Assembly (NCBI RefSeq): GCF_000467105.1
Contig: NZ_BATI01000006.1
Location: 124,001-188,000, forward strand
Length of the DNA stretch: 64,000 nucleotides
Direction of reading: 5' to 3'
Origin: Aquipseudomonas alcaligenes NBRC 14159
GTDB taxonomy: Bacteria; Pseudomonadota; Gammaproteobacteria; Pseudomonadales; Pseudomonadaceae
The position numbers were made by a program, and so were the translations under genes. The notes under the pieces are model-generated. The model searched no databases and was not told where the DNA came from. It saw only the letters and a list, made by a program, of their open reading frames with translations. Numbering within the stretch: position 1 is the stretch's first letter; every line of letters begins with the position of its first letter. This document shows, one piece after another, positions 9,692-19,563 of this stretch.

Positions 9692-11018
9692 CGGACTGCA
9701 ACCGGTTGCGCCACTGCCGCCAGGTGTAGAACGGGATGCCCACCATCATCACCAGGAAGCCCCAGAACACCGCCTGCTCACCCGTGCCGTAGAGCGCCCA
9801 GACCGAGTAGATGAAGGCGCAGCTGCCCACCAGCAGCTGCCGCCCGCGCTCCCGTGCACTGAAACCATCGGGCTTGGTCGCCAGCAGGTGCAGCAGCGCC
9901 GCGGCGCACAGCACATAGGGCACCACCCCGGCCATGGTGCCGAGTAGGATGATCACGTTGAACACCTCGACCAGCTCGCCCTGGCCGTTCACCAGCACCA
10001 GCAGGGTCACCAGCAGCCCCGAGATCAGCATGCCGTGGGCCGGCACGCCGCGCCGGCTGGTCCTCGCCAGTATCGCCGGGAACAGACCGTCGCGCGCCGG
10101 CGCCATGGGGATCTGCCCCTGCAGCAGGACCCAGCCATTGAGCGCGCCCAGGCAGGCGATCACCGCTCCACCCGCGATGAAGTAGTAGCCCCAGTCGCCG
10201 AACATGACCCGCGCCGCATCGGCGAAAGGCGCGCTGGAGTGGGCCAGCACATCAGGCGGCAGGATGCCCTGTACCGCCGTGTTGGAGAGGATGTACACCG
10301 CCGCTGCCACCAGTGTGCCGAACAAAGTGGCGCGCGGGATGGTGCGGCGCGGGTCGCGTACGTGCTCGGCCGGCACCGTGGCCGACTCCAGGCCGATGAA
10401 AGACCACAGGGTCAGCGCCGCCGTGGTGGCGATGGCCTGCACATAACCGCCGCCTGGCAGCGCGGCCGGCTCGGGAATGCGCAGGTAGCTCGGGTTGAAA
10501 TAGAACCAGCCGAGCAAACCGACCAGCAACAGCGGCACCAGCTTGAGCAGGGTGAGGATGTTCTGCGCCACCGCGAAGGAGCGGATGCCGCGCAGGTTGA
10601 TCAGGGTGCACAGCCAGATCGCGCCGATCGCCGTACTGACCATCAGCAGCGGGTCGCGCAGTACCGGCAGGAATACCTGCAGGTAGCCGACCAGGGTCAC
10701 CGAGATCGCCGCATTGCCGATCCAGGCGGCCATCCAGTAAATCCAGGCGCACAGGTAACCGGCAAAACTGCCGAAGGCATCGCGGGTATAGGCGTAGGGG
10801 CCGCCGGCGGCCGGGTCGAAACGCGCCAGGCGCGAGAAGGTCAGCGCCAGCAATATGGCCCCGGCACTCGACACCAGCCAGCCGATCAGGCTCAGGCCGC
10901 CATAGGGTGTCAGGCTGGCCGGCAGCAGGAACACTCCCGAGCCGACCATGTTGCCGATCACCAGGGCGCTGCAGGTCCAGAACCCCATCTCGCCCTTGCC
11001 GCTCTTGTCCTGAGCCAT
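9675..11018 (-). CDS. APC-superfamily amino acid/polyamine permease, linked to ldcA
   Basis: 447 residues from the ATG at 11018, preceded by a GGGGGGAAC ribosome site; a GTG ten codons upstream lacks one. About 12 hydrophobic helices, with the APC signature [15 protein letters not shown] in helix 1 (the AdiC/CadB/PotE glycine motif) and [18 protein letters not shown] in helix 6. It follows ldcA by 40 bp on the same strand. In CadAB, AdiAC and SpeF-PotE systems a decarboxylase is paired with an antiporter that exchanges the amino acid for the amine. By analogy this protein may exchange lysine and cadaverine, but substrate is an inference from context. Confidence 0.88.
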   Translation of the reverse strand: MAQDKSGKGEMGFWTCSALVIGNMVGSGVFLLPASLTPYGGLSLIGWLVSSAGAILLALTFSRLARFDPAAGGPYAYTRDAFGSFAGYLCAWIYWMAAWIGNAAISVTLVGYLQVFLPVLRDPLLMVSTAIGAIWLCTLINLRGIRSFAVAQNILTLLKLVPLLLVGLLGWFYFNPSYLRIPEPAALPGGGYVQAIATTAALTLWSFIGLESATVPAEHVRDPRRTIPRATLFGTLVAAAVYILSNTAVQGILPPDVLAHSSAPFADAARVMFGDWGYYFIAGGAVIACLGALNGWVLLQGQIPMAPARDGLFPAILARTSRRGVPAHGMLISGLLVTLLVLVNGQGELVEVFNVIILLGTMAGVVPYVLCAAALLHLLATKPDGFSARERGRQLLVGSCAFIYSVWALYGTGEQAVFWGFLVMMVGIPFYTWRQWRNRLQSVKASN

Positions 11019-11058
11019 GTTCCCCCCGGATTGCACAGGCCCGGCCACCTAGCCGGCG

Positions 11059-13299
11059 TTATTCCTTGATGCAATCCACGGTATAGCACGCCCCGTCGCG
11101 CTGAAGGCCGTGCACATCGGCATCGAAGCCGGGGAACTGGCTGTCGAAGGTACGCGCGAACTGCAGGTAGTCGATGATCGAGCGGGTCTCGGCGGTGAAG
11201 CGCTCGCCCGGCATGATCAGCGGGATACCCGGCGGGTAGGGCACCAGCATCACCGCCGCCAGGCGCCCTTCCAGCTGCTCGATGGGCACCGCCTCGACCT
11301 CGCCGCGCACCAGTTTGTCGTAAGCGTCGGCCGGCTTGATCGCCACCTGCGGCAGCACCGTGTACATGCGCTTGAGCGCCTTGGCCGTGGCATTTTCGCG
11401 GTAGCAGCCGTGCAGCTCGTCGCACAGATCGCGCAGACCCATGCCGGCGTAGCGTGCCCCGCCCTCGCGGGCGATCGACGGCAGCGCGTCGAGCAGCGGC
11501 ACGTTGGCGTCGTACAGGCGCTTGAACTCCAGCAGTTCGGTGAGCAGGGTGCTCCACTTGCCCTTGGTGATGCCCATGGAGAACAGCACCAGGAAGGAGT
11601 ACAGACCGGTCTTCTCCACCACCAGGCCACGCTCCCAGAGGAACTTGCTGACCACCGCCGCGGGAATGCCGGCCTCGGTCAGCCTGCCGTCGGCGGACAG
11701 ACCCGGCATCACCAGGGTGACCTTGATCGGGTCGAGCAGCACATAGTCCTCGGCGATTTCGCCGAAGCCGTGCCAGTCGGCGTTGGGCTGCAGCAGCCAG
11801 TCGCCGGTGTGCACGCCCTCGCCGCCGGCCTGCTCCGGCTGCCAGATGCTGAACCACCAGTCATCGGCCGCCAGGTTCTGCCGCAGGTTGGCCAGGGCGC
11901 GACGGAAGCTCAGCGCCTCGTCGAAGGTCTCCTGGATCAGCGAGCGCCCGGCCGGGCCTTCCATCATCGCCGAGGCCACGTCCAGCGAGGCGATGATGCC
12001 GTACTGCGGCGAAGTGGAGATGTGCATCATGAAGGCTTCGTTGAAGCGGTCACGGTCCAGCTGGCGCGCGCCACCGTCCTGCACGTGGATCATCGAGGCC
12101 TGGCTGAAGGCCGCCAGCAGCTTGTGCGTGGAGTGGGTGGAAAACACCAGCGGCGAATGCGCCTCGCAGCGGGTGCCCATGCCGTAGCGCCCGGCGTAGA
12201 ACTCGTGGAAGGCGGCGTAGGCATACCAGGCCTCGTCGAAGTGCAGCACTTCCACCGAGTCGCCCAGGGCCTGCTTGACCATCTCGGCGTTGTAGCAGAG
12301 GCCGTCGTAGGTGGAGTTGGTCACCACCGCAAGTTTGACCTTGGGCGCACGGCCCCTGGCCAGCGGGCTGGCGTCGATCTTGGCCTGGATCGACTCCTTG
12401 CTGAATTCGGAAAGCGGAATCGGCCCGATGATGCCCAGCTCGTTGCGCTCCGGGCACAGGTACAGCGGGATGGCGCCGGTCATGATGATCGAGTGGAGGA
12501 TCGACTTGTGGCAGTTGCGGTCCACCAACACCAGGTCATCGCGGCCGACCATGGAGTGCCAGACGATCTTGTTCGCCGTCGAAGTGCCGTTGATCACGAA
12601 GAAGGTGTGGTCAGCGCCGAAGTTGCGCGCGGCGCGCGCCTCGGCCTCGGCCAGCGGGCCTGTATGGTCGAGCAGCGAGCCCAGCTCGGGCACCGACACC
12701 GAGAGGTCGGAACGCAGCGTGTTCTCGCCGAAGAACTGGTGGAAGGCCTGCCCCACCGGGCTCTTGCGGTAGGCCACGCCGCCGCCATGGCCGGGCGTGT
12801 GCCAGGAGTAGTTGGACTGCGCGGTGTGCTGCACCAGCGCCTTGAAGAACGGTGGCAGCAGGCCGTCGAGGTAGTTGTGCGCCGCGCGCGCCACCTGGCG
12901 GGCGAGGAAGGACACGGTGTCTTCGTACAGGTAAAGGATACCGCGCAGGTGGTTGAGATCGGCCATGGCGTCGGCCGGGGCGTTCTCGATGGTGACCTGC
13001 TCGCCGAGGGCGAAGATCGGCAGCTGCGGCGCACGCACGCGGGCGATGCGGATCAGCTCGACCATGTCCTGCAGTAGGCGCTGGTTCTCCCCCGCTCCCT
13101 CGGCGGCTACCAGGATGCAGGCCAAGCCGTGGTGGGTGGAGGCGACGATGCGCCCCTCGGCGGAGCTGGCGGTGGAGAGGATGGTGAAGCCATCCTTGCC
13201 CAGTTCCTCGGCGATGGCGCGGACGCGCTCGCCGGCGACGGTGTCGGCCTTGATGTCGCGGTGAACGATGAGGATGGGGAAGTTCAGGTCTTTATACAT
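11059..13299 (-). CDS. ldcA: Lysine decarboxylase (Orn/Lys/Arg decarboxylase family)
   Basis: 746-residue PLP enzyme of the fold-type I Orn/Lys/Arg decarboxylase family, close to the roughly 750 residues of P. aeruginosa LdcA, which makes cadaverine from lysine under ArgR control. An N-terminal receiver-like wing domain occupies about residues 1-130. The PLP core follows with HTPGHGGG, then FDEAWYAYA, and the Schiff-base lysine in STHSTHKLL. The C-terminal domain extends to VDCIKE. An AGGAAGG ribosome site precedes the ATG. The adjacent permease gene supports an amino acid/amine exchange role. Lysine specificity is taken from the Pseudomonas orthologue and its position; the family also contains arginine and ornithine enzymes. 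Confidence 0.9.
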   Translation of the reverse strand: MYKDLNFPILIVHRDIKADTVAGERVRAIAEELGKDGFTILSTASSAEGRIVASTHHGLACILVAAEGAGENQRLLQDMVELIRIARVRAPQLPIFALGEQVTIENAPADAMADLNHLRGILYLYEDTVSFLARQVARAAHNYLDGLLPPFFKALVQHTAQSNYSWHTPGHGGGVAYRKSPVGQAFHQFFGENTLRSDLSVSVPELGSLLDHTGPLAEAEARAARNFGADHTFFVINGTSTANKIVWHSMVGRDDLVLVDRNCHKSILHSIIMTGAIPLYLCPERNELGIIGPIPLSEFSKESIQAKIDASPLARGRAPKVKLAVVTNSTYDGLCYNAEMVKQALGDSVEVLHFDEAWYAYAAFHEFYAGRYGMGTRCEAHSPLVFSTHSTHKLLAAFSQASMIHVQDGGARQLDRDRFNEAFMMHISTSPQYGIIASLDVASAMMEGPAGRSLIQETFDEALSFRRALANLRQNLAADDWWFSIWQPEQAGGEGVHTGDWLLQPNADWHGFGEIAEDYVLLDPIKVTLVMPGLSADGRLTEAGIPAAVVSKFLWERGLVVEKTGLYSFLVLFSMGITKGKWSTLLTELLEFKRLYDANVPLLDALPSIAREGGARYAGMGLRDLCDELHGCYRENATAKALKRMYTVLPQVAIKPADAYDKLVRGEVEAVPIEQLEGRLAAVMLVPYPPGIPLIMPGERFTAETRSIIDYLQFARTFDSQFPGFDADVHGLQRDGACYTVDCIKE

Positions 13300-13392
13300 T
13301 GTGCCTTCCTGAGGGGTTGGTGCTCTGGGGCACCTATCCCCTCAGGTTAGAAGTTCGCCGATGGCGGCGGAACCCCCTGTGCGGAAGTCTGT

Positions 13393-13422
13393 AAGAAAAG
13401 GTCGCATTGGCCGTACGACCGC
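13393..13422 (-). terminator. Rho-independent terminator behind dnaQ
   Basis: Read on the minus strand, GGTCGTA pairs with TGCGACC (one G-U pair) around a CGGCCAA loop (13400-13420) and is followed by TTTTCTT. It sits 7 bp beyond the dnaQ stop codon and would separate dnaQ from ldcA. Confidence 0.55.
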
Positions 13423-13427
13423 GCCCC

Positions 13428-14171
13428 TCAGCTCGCCGGCTCTTCCGCCGGCGCCTCCATCTTGGCCCACAGCGACGGGCCGCCAGCGGATTTCTCGATG
13501 ATGGCCAGGCGCGCGGCATGCGCAGCCAGTTCTTCCTCGCTGGCGCGCAGCACGCGGATCGGCGCGCGGTTCGGGTCGAGGCGGCGAATCGGACTGGGCA
13601 GCACGCGGCCTGAGCCGTCGCCGCCGTCACCGGCCAGCGACAGATGGGTCTGGCCACCGGTCATGGTCAGGTAGACGTCGGCGAGGATCTCGGCGTCGAG
13701 CAATGCGCCGTGCAGGTCGCGACCGGAGTTGTCGACGCCGTAGCGCTTGCACAGGGCGTCCAGGTTGTTGCGCTGGCCCGGATGGCGCTCGCGCGCCATC
13801 AGTAGGGTGTCGAGGATCGAGCAGTAGTCGCTGACGTCGCTGCGCTCGCTCTGCCCGAGCAGGGCGAACTCGTTGTTGATGAAGCCGACGTCGAACGCCG
13901 CGTTGTGGATGATCAGCTGGGCGCCTTCGATAAAGGCAAAGAACTCGTCGGCCACGTCCTTGAAACGCGGCTTGTCGGCGACGAACTCGTTGGTGATGCC
14001 GTGGACGGCGATCGCGCCCTCGTCGATCTCGCGATCGGGGTTGAGGTAGACGTGGAAGTGGCGCCCGGTCAGCCGGCGGCCTTCCAGTTCGACACAGCCG
14101 ATCTCGATGATGCGGTGACCATCGGTCACCGGCATGCCGGTGGTTTCGGTATCCAGTACGACGCTACGCAC
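13428..14171 (-). CDS. dnaQ: DNA polymerase III epsilon subunit (3'-5' proofreading exonuclease)
   Basis: 247 residues, the usual DnaQ length. The exonuclease motifs are clear: Exo [12 protein letters not shown] at the N-terminus, Exo [16 protein letters not shown], and Exo [18 protein letters not shown]. The last 50 or so residues form the tail that binds the alpha subunit. Translation starts at a GTG with AAGGGGA eight bases upstream; no ATG in this frame fits. The start lies inside the end of rnhA (8-bp overlap on the same strand), so rnhA and dnaQ are translationally coupled here. In E. coli the two genes are divergent instead. Confidence 0.95.
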   Translation of the reverse strand: MRSVVLDTETTGMPVTDGHRIIEIGCVELEGRRLTGRHFHVYLNPDREIDEGAIAVHGITNEFVADKPRFKDVADEFFAFIEGAQLIIHNAAFDVGFINNEFALLGQSERSDVSDYCSILDTLLMARERHPGQRNNLDALCKRYGVDNSGRDLHGALLDAEILADVYLTMTGGQTHLSLAGDGGDGSGRVLPSPIRRLDPNRAPIRVLRASEEELAAHAARLAIIEKSAGGPSLWAKMEAPAEEPAS

Positions 14172-14619
14172 GCTTCATTCCCCTTGCTTCTTCGACGCCA
14201 CGGTTGGCCAGCTGGTCGGCCTTCTCGTTGCCTGGGTGGCCGGTATGGCCGCGCACCCACTGCCATTCGACCTGATGACGGTTGACCTGCTCGTCCAGCG
14301 CCTGCCACAGGTCGGCGTTCTTCACCGGCTCCTTGCTGGCGGTCTTCCAGCCGCGCTTCTTCCAGTTCGGCAGCCATTCCTGGATGCCCTTCATTACATA
14401 CTGCGAGTCGGTGGTCAGGCGCACCTGGCAGGAACGGGTCAGCGCCATCAGCGCGCAGATCGCCGCCATCAGCTCCATGCGGTTGTTGGTGGTGTTGGGC
14501 TCGCCGCCCCACAACTCCTTCTCCGCGCCCTTGTAGACCATCAGCGCGCCCCAGCCACCGGGGCCGGGATTGCCCTTGCAGGCGCCGTCGGTATAGATCT
14601 CGACCTTGTCTTCGCTCAT
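14164..14619 (-). CDS. rnhA: Ribonuclease HI
   Basis: 151 residues, in line with other RNase HI proteins (about 148-155). It degrades the RNA strand of RNA-DNA hybrids. The catalytic acidic residues are visible: Asp in [16 protein letters not shown], Glu in [13 protein letters not shown], Asp in [10 protein letters not shown], and the last in [14 protein letters not shown] start it at the ATG 14619 ([12 protein letters not shown]); a longer open frame upstream overlaps the methyltransferase and has no family similarity. It lies 8 bp behind the methyltransferase stop and overlaps dnaQ. Confidence 0.95.
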   Translation of the reverse strand: MSEDKVEIYTDGACKGNPGPGGWGALMVYKGAEKELWGGEPNTTNNRMELMAAICALMALTRSCQVRLTTDSQYVMKGIQEWLPNWKKRGWKTASKEPVKNADLWQALDEQVNRHQVEWQWVRGHTGHPGNEKADQLANRGVEEARGMKRA

Positions 14620-14627
14620 CGAATGCT

Positions 14628-15386
14628 CTAGTTCTCGGAATCGCGCCGGCTGACCTTGGCCACCGGCAACGGCAACAGCTTGCCCATGCTGGCGCGTGGC
14701 ACCGGTCGCAGCGGACGCAGCCCGACCACCAGCTTGCGCGCCACCAGCAGGTAGAACCCCGCTCCGGGTGCATGCAGGCTCGCGCCCCAGCGCTCCAGCC
14801 CGGCCAGCCGCGCCTGCCAGGCCGGCGCAGAAAGCGGCGGACGATAGCACCCGAAGCGGCGTTTCTCCAGCGCGAAGCCAAGCAGGCTGAGCCAGTCCGC
14901 CAGGCGGTTGGGCGAGATGCAGCGCGCCTGGCGGAGGCCGTCACGGGCGAAGTAATGGCGCAGGCCCCAGGTGCTCCAGGGGTTGACTCCGCTGATCAGT
15001 AGATAGCCGCCCGGGCGTACGCTGCGCGCCGCCTCGCGCAGCAGGCCGTGGGGCGACAGGCAGAAATCCAGGCCGTGCTGCAGCACCACCACATCGGCAG
15101 CATGCTCGCCCAGCGGCCAGGCCTGCTCCTCGCAGGCGATGTGCACACCGGCCAGCGGCGCCCCCAGGCGCACGTTGCAGCGGATCTGCGGCGCCTTCGG
15201 TGGTTCGGCCTGGACCGGCCCGTAGTGCACCAGATAGCCACCGAAGTAGCGTGCCAGCTCCTCATCCAGTGCCTGACGCTCGGCCGTCAGCAGCAGCTCG
15301 CCGAGCGGCGAAGCCAGCCACTCGCGGGCAGCACAGGTCAGCTCCAGCCACTCGGCATCGGCCTGGGCGAAAGGTTGTTCGCTCAT
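14628..15386 (-). CDS. SAM-dependent methyltransferase (class I, small)
   Basis: 252 residues from the ATG at 15386, which has a perfect GGAGGT ribosome site. The fold is a class I methyltransferase with a shortened motif I region; the segments [18 protein letters not shown] and [16 protein letters not shown] correspond to motifs II-III, like those of the UbiE/BioC-type Methyltransf_11 family. It is first in a methyltransferase-rnhA-dnaQ operon and divergent from gloB with 72 bp between. The same trio is what I recall from other pseudomonads. The substrate is unknown, and the absence of a textbook glycine-rich SAM loop is worth noting. Confidence 0.8.
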   Translation of the reverse strand: MSEQPFAQADAEWLELTCAAREWLASPLGELLLTAERQALDEELARYFGGYLVHYGPVQAEPPKAPQIRCNVRLGAPLAGVHIACEEQAWPLGEHAADVVVLQHGLDFCLSPHGLLREAARSVRPGGYLLISGVNPWSTWGLRHYFARDGLRQARCISPNRLADWLSLLGFALEKRRFGCYRPPLSAPAWQARLAGLERWGASLHAPGAGFYLLVARKLVVGLRPLRPVPRASMGKLLPLPVAKVSRRDSEN

Positions 15387-15458
15387 TGCCACCTCCATCA
15401 ACACGGGACGCGTTAGCGCTTAAGATGCGTCATTAATCTCCTATTGGCGACCCGCAAA

Positions 15459-16241
15459 ATGTTTCAGATCGACGCCCTTCCCGCCTTCAGCGACAACTAC
15501 ATCTGGCTGCTGCAGGACCACTCCACGCGCCGCTGCGCCGTGGTCGATCCGGGCGATGCCGCGCCGGTACTAGCCTGGCTGCAGGCGCACGGCGACTGGC
15601 AGCTCAGCGACATCCTCATCACCCACCACCACCCGGACCACGTCGGCGGCGTGGCCACGCTGAAAGCGGCGACCGGCGCCCGCGTCTGCGGCCCCGCGCG
15701 GGAGAACATCCCGGCCCGCGCCCTGGCCCTGGACGACGGCGCGGACATCGAGGTGTTGGGGCGCCGCTTCCTTATATATGCGCTGCCCGGCCACACCCTC
15801 GGCCATATCGCCTACTACCAGGCCGAGGAGGGCTGGCTGTTCTGTGGCGACACCCTGTTCGCCGCCGGTTGTGGGCGCCTGTTCGAGGGCACGCCGGAGC
15901 AGATGCACCACTCGTTGCTGCGCCTGGCGGCGCTGCCGGATGCCACGGCCGTTTACTGCACCCACGAATACACCCTGAGCAATCTGCACTTCGCCCGCGC
16001 CGTGGAGCCACACAATCCGGCGGTCGCCGCACGCTTCGCGGAAGTCAGCGCCTGGCGTGCCGCCGGGCATATCAGCCTGCCCTCGACCATCGGTCTGGAG
16101 AAGGCCAGCAACCCCTTCCTGCGCTGCCACGAAACATCCGTTAAACAAATGGTCGACGAATGGAGCGGCACTGCCACACACACCGCCGGGCAGGTGTTCG
16201 CCGGCCTCAGGCGGTGGAAAGACCAGTTCCGCGCTGGTTAA
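15459..16241 (+). CDS. gloB: Hydroxyacylglutathione hydrolase (glyoxalase II)
   Basis: 260 residues, the normal GloB length. It hydrolyses S-lactoylglutathione to lactate and glutathione in methylglyoxal detoxification. The metallo-beta-lactamase fold motif [10 protein letters not shown] gives the binuclear metal site, followed by [25 protein letters not shown] and [14 protein letters not shown], all family-typical. The C-terminal substrate-binding helix carries NPFLRC. I use the ATG at 15459 ([15 protein letters not shown] follows), not the TTG five codons earlier. It runs into the mltD promoter region without an obvious terminator. Confidence 0.95.
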   Translation: MFQIDALPAFSDNYIWLLQDHSTRRCAVVDPGDAAPVLAWLQAHGDWQLSDILITHHHPDHVGGVATLKAATGARVCGPARENIPARALALDDGADIEVLGRRFLIYALPGHTLGHIAYYQAEEGWLFCGDTLFAAGCGRLFEGTPEQMHHSLLRLAALPDATAVYCTHEYTLSNLHFARAVEPHNPAVAARFAEVSAWRAAGHISLPSTIGLEKASNPFLRCHETSVKQMVDEWSGTATHTAGQVFAGLRRWKDQFRAG

Positions 16242-16268
16242 AAACCGACCGGTCGCATTGGTGAAAAC

Positions 16269-16297
16269 TTGACCACCCCAGGGGGCATTCCTAGAAT
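16269..16297 (+). promoter_or_regulatory. Sigma-70 promoter of mltD
   Basis: TTGACC (16269-16274) and TAGAAT (16292-16297) with 17 bp between, 38 bp upstream of the mltD ATG. Spacing is ideal and both boxes differ from consensus at one position only. Confidence 0.7.
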
Positions 16298-16334
16298 CCC
16301 CCCACTTTTTAGCGCCGGCAGACACTAGCGACCG

Positions 16335-17912
16335 ATGTTTTTATTACCTTTCGGAACTCTCGATACGGCGTCTCTGGCGCGCGGCGGCAAGGCTCTGGCC
16401 CTGCTGTGCTGCATCGGACTGGCCGGCTGCCAGAGCATGGGGCCGGGCGATGACGACGGTCGCGATACCGACCGCGCCGTGAGCCTGCAGCAGGAGCCCG
16501 AGTGGCTCAACGAGAACACCGAGCCAGAGCCACCCAAGGACATCTGGGAACGCATGCGCGACGGCTTCAAGCTGCAGGACGAGATCGGCGTCAACCCGCG
16601 CATCGAGAACCAGCGCCTGTGGTTCGTCAGCAATCCGTCCTTCCTGGAAAACGCCAGCGAGCGCGGCAGCCTGTACATCCACTACGTGGTCGAGCGTCTG
16701 GAAGAGCGTGACATGCCGATGGAACTGGCCCTGTTGCCGGTGATCGAGAGCGCCTACAACCCCTATGCCTATTCACGTAGCCATGCGGTCGGTATCTGGC
16801 AGTTCATCCCCTCCACCGGTCGCCACTTCAACCTGCGTCAGACCAGCTGGTACGACGGTCGCCGCGACATCACCGCCTCCACCAACGCCGCGCTGAACTA
16901 CCTGAGCCGCCTGCACGACATGTTCAACGGCGACTGGCTGCTCGCCCTGGCCGCCTACAACGCCGGCGAAGGCACGGTCAGCCGCGCCATCGAGCGCAAC
17001 CAGAAGCTCGGCCTGCCGACCGACTACTGGAACCTGCCGCTGCCGCAGGAAACCCAAAACTACGTGCCCAAGCTGCTGGCCCTGTCGCAGATCGTGCTGT
17101 CGCCCGAGGCCTACGGCGTGCGCCTCAACCCGATCGCCAACGAGCCCTACTTCGAGCAGGTGGCCAGCAAGCCGGGCCTCGATCTGGCGCGCGTGGCCGC
17201 CATGGTCGACATGGAAGAGGACGAGCTGGAGAGCCTCAACCCGGCCTTCAAGAAAGGCATCACCATCGATGGCCCGCAACACCTGCTGGTGCCCATCGAG
17301 AAGGCCGAGCAGTTCAACGCCAACCTGGCGATGATGAAACCGCAGGAGCTGGTACGCTGGCAGGAGTATCGGGTGCGCTCTGGCGACAACCTGCACAGCA
17401 TCGCCAACCGCTACCACCTGACGGTCAACACTCTGAAGGACGTCAACAAGCTGCGCAGCAACCACCTGCGCGTCGGCCAGGTGCTGAACATCCCGGCACA
17501 GGGTGGCCGCGAGCCGGCGCAGGGCCTGCATCAGGTGGCCAAGGCGCCGGCCAGCCATCCGCAGCGTTACAAGGTCAAGAGCGGTGACAACCTGTGGCAG
17601 ATCGCCAACGCTCACGGCGTATCGCTCAAGGACCTGCAGCGCTGGAACGGCCTGAATGCCCGCAGCAAGCTGAGCCTGGGCCAGGTGCTGGAAATTCGTG
17701 GCGGCAGTGGCGGCACCGGCAACGCGGTGGCGACCAGCAAAAAGAGCGACACACGGCAGAACGTCACCTACTATCGGGTCAAGAGCGGCGACTCCATGTA
17801 CCTGATCGCCCAGCGCTTCAAGGTCGACGTCAAGCACCTGCAGCGCTGGAACCCGCGCAGCGACAGCCGCGCGCTGAAGCCGGGGCAGACCCTGACCCTG
17901 TATCTCGACTGA
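16335..17912 (+). CDS. mltD: Membrane-bound lytic murein transglycosylase D, three LysM repeats
   Basis: 525 residues. The N-terminus is a lipoprotein signal with lipobox LAGC at about residues 31-34, followed by Gln-Ser, so it is likely anchored in the outer membrane. The SLT catalytic domain contains the glutamate in LPVIESAYNPYAYSRSHAVG and the FIPSTGRHF, AALNYL and AAYNAGEG motifs (about residues 125-240). Three LysM peptidoglycan-binding repeats follow, beginning about residues 348, 413 and 478 (YRVRSGDNLHSIA, YKVKSGDNLWQIA, YRVKSGDSMYLIA). It cleaves glycan strands to 1,6-anhydromuropeptides. A sigma-70 promoter precedes it and a terminator follows, so it is probably monocistronic. Confidence 0.95.
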   Translation: MFLLPFGTLDTASLARGGKALALLCCIGLAGCQSMGPGDDDGRDTDRAVSLQQEPEWLNENTEPEPPKDIWERMRDGFKLQDEIGVNPRIENQRLWFVSNPSFLENASERGSLYIHYVVERLEERDMPMELALLPVIESAYNPYAYSRSHAVGIWQFIPSTGRHFNLRQTSWYDGRRDITASTNAALNYLSRLHDMFNGDWLLALAAYNAGEGTVSRAIERNQKLGLPTDYWNLPLPQETQNYVPKLLALSQIVLSPEAYGVRLNPIANEPYFEQVASKPGLDLARVAAMVDMEEDELESLNPAFKKGITIDGPQHLLVPIEKAEQFNANLAMMKPQELVRWQEYRVRSGDNLHSIANRYHLTVNTLKDVNKLRSNHLRVGQVLNIPAQGGREPAQGLHQVAKAPASHPQRYKVKSGDNLWQIANAHGVSLKDLQRWNGLNARSKLSLGQVLEIRGGSGGTGNAVATSKKSDTRQNVTYYRVKSGDSMYLIAQRFKVDVKHLQRWNPRSDSRALKPGQTLTLYLD

Positions 17913-17928
17913 CAGACGTCTTGCTCCA

Positions 17929-17958
17929 TGAAAAAGGCCGCCTCAGGGCGGCCTTTTC
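17929..17958. terminator. Bidirectional terminator between mltD and the HDOD gene
   Basis: AAAAGGCCGCC, loop TCAG, GGCGGCCTTTT (17932-17957). A-tract and T-tract flank the stem, so it can act for both convergent genes. Confidence 0.85.
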
Positions 17959-17959
17959 G

Positions 17960-19402
17960 TCAGCGCTTGCCCAGCGCCTCCAGGCAGCGCCCGGTCAGCT
18001 GGGTGAAACGCTGGAAGGCGACGAACTGCTCATGCTTGAGCGCCCGCCCGGATAATCGGCTATCGGCATAGAGCACGCCGATTTCGCGGGTTCCCGCCAG
18101 CAGCGGGGCGATGAAGAACATGCCCTGGCCGAGCAACTGGCGCATCGGCAGGGTCACCAGCTCGGCCAAGTTGTAGCTGGCCGGCACCCCCATCCAGATC
18201 GCCTCGCGATTGCGCAGCGCATAACTGAAGATGTGCGGCTGCTCGGCCTGCTTGGCCGGCAACTGGAATTCCGCCAGCCATCTTTCGGTCCCCTCGCCCA
18301 CTGCCCGCTTGGCGCGGAAACAGGTCTGCCCATCGGCCAGCACCGCGAGCATCACCCGCTCCAGGCCGGCGCCCTGGTGCAGGCCCCGGAGCAGCGTATC
18401 GAGGACCAGACCGACATCGCCGCGCTGGTTGACCATCATGCCCAGGTCCTGCAGTGCCTGTTGCAGCACCAGCAGGTCCGGCTGCAGCAGGCGCGCCTTG
18501 CGCTCCTGCTGTTGCAGCTTGATCTGCTCCGGGTCGGTATTGGGGATCAGCCGGCACAGCTGGCTGGCACCGAAGGTGGCGGCCACCTCGACCGTTTCCT
18601 CGGCGCTTTCCAGCACCTGCTTGAGGGCGTCTTCGGCGCTGACGCCGGTGAAGTCGGCCAGCTGCTGCACCAGCTTGTCCATCTCCGGCGAGTCCCAGCC
18701 CTCGAGGGCCGCCTCGCTGATCTTCACGCCCAGCGTCACCGCACGCACGGCCGGGTCATGCTGGTTGCCGCTGCCATGGGCGAAACTGGCCAGCTCGCCA
18801 AGGTTCCAGCTCTTCACCAGGCCCTGGGTCAGTTGGCGGAAACTGGTTCCCAGTACCTCGCGCACCGCCTCGTCCACATCGACATTGGGCTGCGCCAGGG
18901 CGTCGGCCAGCTCATCGGCCTGCTCGCCGCCACAGGCCCAGAAGGCCAGTTCGCCGACCTTGTGCAGCAGGGCGGCGATGAACACTTCCTCCTGGTGCTT
19001 GGTCAGCACGTAGCCGGCGATGTTGCGGGCCTGCACGGCGGCATGGAAGGAACGCGCCAGCAACATCTGCAGCTGCTCGCGCGGCACCCGTGTGAGCAGG
19101 CTGTCGATCAGGCTGACCGACATGCCGATCAGCCGCACATTGTCGAAGCCGATCAGCACGATGGCCCGCGAGATGGTGCGGATGCTTTCCTGGGAAGGGT
19201 TGTAGTAGACGCTGTTGCCGACCCGCAGCACCTTGGCGGTGAGCGACGCGTCGCGCAGCAACAGGTCCGCCAGCTGCTGCACCGAGGCCTTTTCGGCCTG
19301 GGACAGGCGATGCAGGTCCTGCACCACGGACGCTAATGCAGGCAATTCAGCCTGATTCAATCGATCAATCCATGACTGCAAACCGATACTGCGTTCCGCC
19401 AA
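17960..19402 (-). CDS. HDOD-domain signalling protein with C-terminal GAF-like region
   Basis: 480 residues. The first 210 or so residues are an HDOD domain (LPALASVVQDLHRL, LLRDASLTAKVLRVGNS, ISRAIVLIGFDNVRLIGMS, FIAALLHKVGELAFW), a relative of the HD-GYP fold that lacks the metal-binding His-Asp pairs and acts as a protein-interaction module in two-component and c-di-GMP pathways. The C-terminal part from about 325 (DVGLVLDTLLRGLHQGAGLERVMLAVL to EIGVLYADSRLSG) looks like a GAF domain. No membrane segment is present. It is convergent with mltD and divergent from nppA1. I do not recall a gene at this position in P. aeruginosa, so it may be a lineage-specific addition. Partner and signal are unknown. 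Confidence 0.85.
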   Translation of the reverse strand: MAERSIGLQSWIDRLNQAELPALASVVQDLHRLSQAEKASVQQLADLLLRDASLTAKVLRVGNSVYYNPSQESIRTISRAIVLIGFDNVRLIGMSVSLIDSLLTRVPREQLQMLLARSFHAAVQARNIAGYVLTKHQEEVFIAALLHKVGELAFWACGGEQADELADALAQPNVDVDEAVREVLGTSFRQLTQGLVKSWNLGELASFAHGSGNQHDPAVRAVTLGVKISEAALEGWDSPEMDKLVQQLADFTGVSAEDALKQVLESAEETVEVAATFGASQLCRLIPNTDPEQIKLQQQERKARLLQPDLLVLQQALQDLGMMVNQRGDVGLVLDTLLRGLHQGAGLERVMLAVLADGQTCFRAKRAVGEGTERWLAEFQLPAKQAEQPHIFSYALRNREAIWMGVPASYNLAELVTLPMRQLLGQGMFFIAPLLAGTREIGVLYADSRLSGRALKHEQFVAFQRFTQLTGRCLEALGKR

Positions 19403-19563
19403 GGCAGGGACCTCATTTCAATTTGTTTCAGTGTAATCAAATTGATGACACCTGCCTGCAAAAAGGCACTCTTTTTCCTGCGGATACAAGCTGTTACTGT
19501 ACCGGCAAACGAACAGACACCGGGCGCACGACCGCTGCCTTGCAGCGCTGACGCCCGAGCACC

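Noticed and set aside
11110..13077. A 655-codon open frame opposite ldcA
   Set aside because: Same artefact; the minus-strand LdcA is clear along its whole length.
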